A DNA stretch of 15,595 nt from the NCBI GenBank assembly GCA_913052425.1, contig CAJXEG010000012.1:1-15595 (forward strand), given 5' to 3'. The position numbers and the translations under genes were made by a program. A model generated the notes under the pieces. It had not been told where the DNA came from, did not search any database, and saw nothing but the letters and a program-made list of their open reading frames with translations. How positions within the stretch are numbered: position 1 is the first letter of the stretch; every line of letters begins with the position of its first letter. Source of the stretch: an uncultured Flavobacteriaceae bacterium (GTDB taxonomy: Bacteria > Bacteroidota > Bacteroidia > Flavobacteriales > Flavobacteriaceae). This document shows positions 14,842 through 15,595 of the stretch, piece after piece.

Positions 14842-15595
14842 ATGTTAAGGAACGTACTCTCAAAACTTTTCTATGCTTTTTTAACCCTTTTGGGAGTTGT
14901 GAGCTTGGTGTTTTTCCTTTTTAATGTTTTGCCAGGCGATCCTGCACAAATGATGTTGGGACAAAATGAAAGCAGTGAGCAATTGGCATTGGTCAAAAAA
15001 AAGTATGGTTTTGACCTGCCTGTTTCGAGGCAATTTCTGCTTTACCTCAATGATTTGTCCCCTTTGTCCATGCACTCAACAGATCAAAATGATCTTTCTT
15101 ATTTTTCTACAGAAAAATACAGTGCCTTCCCCCTGATTCAAAACAGCCGCTATGTTTTGACCCTCAAATGGCCCTATTTAAGAACCTCATACCAAAAAAG
15201 AGGTAAAAAAGTTTCTACTGTAATTGCGGAAACCTTTTCCAATACTTTTGTTTTGGCTATGGCTTCCATTTTTATCGCCATCGTCTTGGGGGTTTTATTG
15301 GGCATTGTGGCCACACTGCTCTACAATACTTGGATCGATCGGTGGTTGCAATTTGTCAGTACTTTGGGCATGAGCGTTCCTTCCTTTTTTAGTGCGATTC
15401 TTTTTTCATGGTTTTTTGGTTTTTTACACCATCAATACACAGGTCTAAACATGAGTGGAAGTCTCTATGAAATGGATGATTTTGGAGAGGGTAGGGTGTT
15501 ACAGTTAAAAAATCTGATCTTGCCTGCAGTGGTTTTAGGCATTCGTCCCATAGCTGTCATCATTCAGTTGATGCGCAGCAGCCTGCTCGAAGTCT
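14842..15595 (+). CDS. DppB/OppB-like ABC transporter permease (cut by window edge)
   Basis: The first 251 codons of an inner-membrane permease of the peptide/nickel (DppB/OppB) importer family; the end lies outside the window. TM1 is about residues 9-29, followed directly by the family hallmark LPGDPAQMMLG (29-39) and the early KKYGFDLPVSRQFLLYL segment. TM2 (about 137-161) starts the membrane domain after STVIAETFSNTF, with TM3 near 169-193 and TM4 near 224-242. The end runs into RPIAVIIQLMRSSLLEV, the start of the EAA-like region that contacts the ATPase. The TM1-TM2 loop, about 105 residues, is longer than in E. coli DppB and contains a Ser/Asp/Tyr-rich patch (about 70-105). Its ATG directly abuts the DUF1599 stop. 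The substrate cannot be told from this gene alone. Confidence 0.88.
   Translation, partial: MLRNVLSKLFYAFLTLLGVVSLVFFLFNVLPGDPAQMMLGQNESSEQLALVKKKYGFDLPVSRQFLLYLNDLSPLSMHSTDQNDLSYFSTEKYSAFPLIQNSRYVLTLKWPYLRTSYQKRGKKVSTVIAETFSNTFVLAMASIFIAIVLGVLLGIVATLLYNTWIDRWLQFVSTLGMSVPSFFSAILFSWFFGFLHHQYTGLNMSGSLYEMDDFGEGRVLQLKNLILPAVVLGIRPIAVIIQLMRSSLLEV

Noticed and set aside
1..15595. CRISPR array, insertion sequence, phage, toxin-antitoxin or defence island
   Set aside because: No spaced direct repeats, transposase or integrase motifs, or small paired genes were seen; every gene over 150 bases fits housekeeping or Bacteroidota core families except the lipoprotein.

Overview
The window reads as an ordinary chromosomal housekeeping segment from a member of the Bacteroidota, most likely a flavobacterium (family Flavobacteriaceae). 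Four things point there. The promoters have the Bacteroidota -7 element TAnnTTTG. The families DUF4293 and DUF1599 are present. Rho carries a long charged insert after its N-terminal domain. ProRS is of the archaeal/eukaryotic type, ending in Tyr. I place it by recognising the protein families, not by any search.

Layout. (1) Positions 1-2646, minus strand: a tight run folE > cysS > yidD > lgt (lgt cut by the window edge), with a TAnnTTTG promoter just upstream of folE. (2) 2728-5294, minus strand: a repetitive, aromatic- and Ser/Arg-rich lipoprotein followed 23 nt later by a FadL-like outer-membrane beta-barrel. (3) 5394-7303, plus strand: proS, then tRNA-Glu(TTC) with its own promoter, then rpsT only 20 nt after the tRNA. 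(4) A bidirectional terminator separates rpsT from the convergent rho gene (7358-8908, minus). (5) 9058-9450 plus, a small DUF4293 membrane protein, tail-to-tail with a minus-strand YfcE-like phosphoesterase and overlapping it by 20 nt. (6) 10044-12565 plus, truA and an MsbA-like ABC exporter sharing one nucleotide (TGATG). (7) 12567-14205 minus, folP followed by the c-di-AMP synthase gene cdaA. (8) 14296-15595 plus, a DUF1599 protein directly abutting a DppB/OppB-like permease that runs off the edge.

The genes cover translation (cysS, proS, rpsT, tRNA-Glu, truA), pterin and folate supply (folE, folP), envelope biogenesis (yidD, lgt, lipoprotein, OMP, ABC exporter), transcription termination (rho) and second-messenger synthesis (cdaA). 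Coding density is high and no gap exceeds 300 bases. The longest is the 149-nt rho/DUF4293 divergent region.

I see no mobile element, CRISPR array, phage gene, defence system or biosynthetic cluster, and I do not think a previously undescribed system is present. The points most worth a second look are the low-complexity lipoprotein with its barrel partner, the His-rich disordered insert of Rho, the tRNA-Glu/rpsT shared transcript, the internally duplicated DUF1599 protein, and a cluster of non-ATG start codons that automated annotation could misplace.
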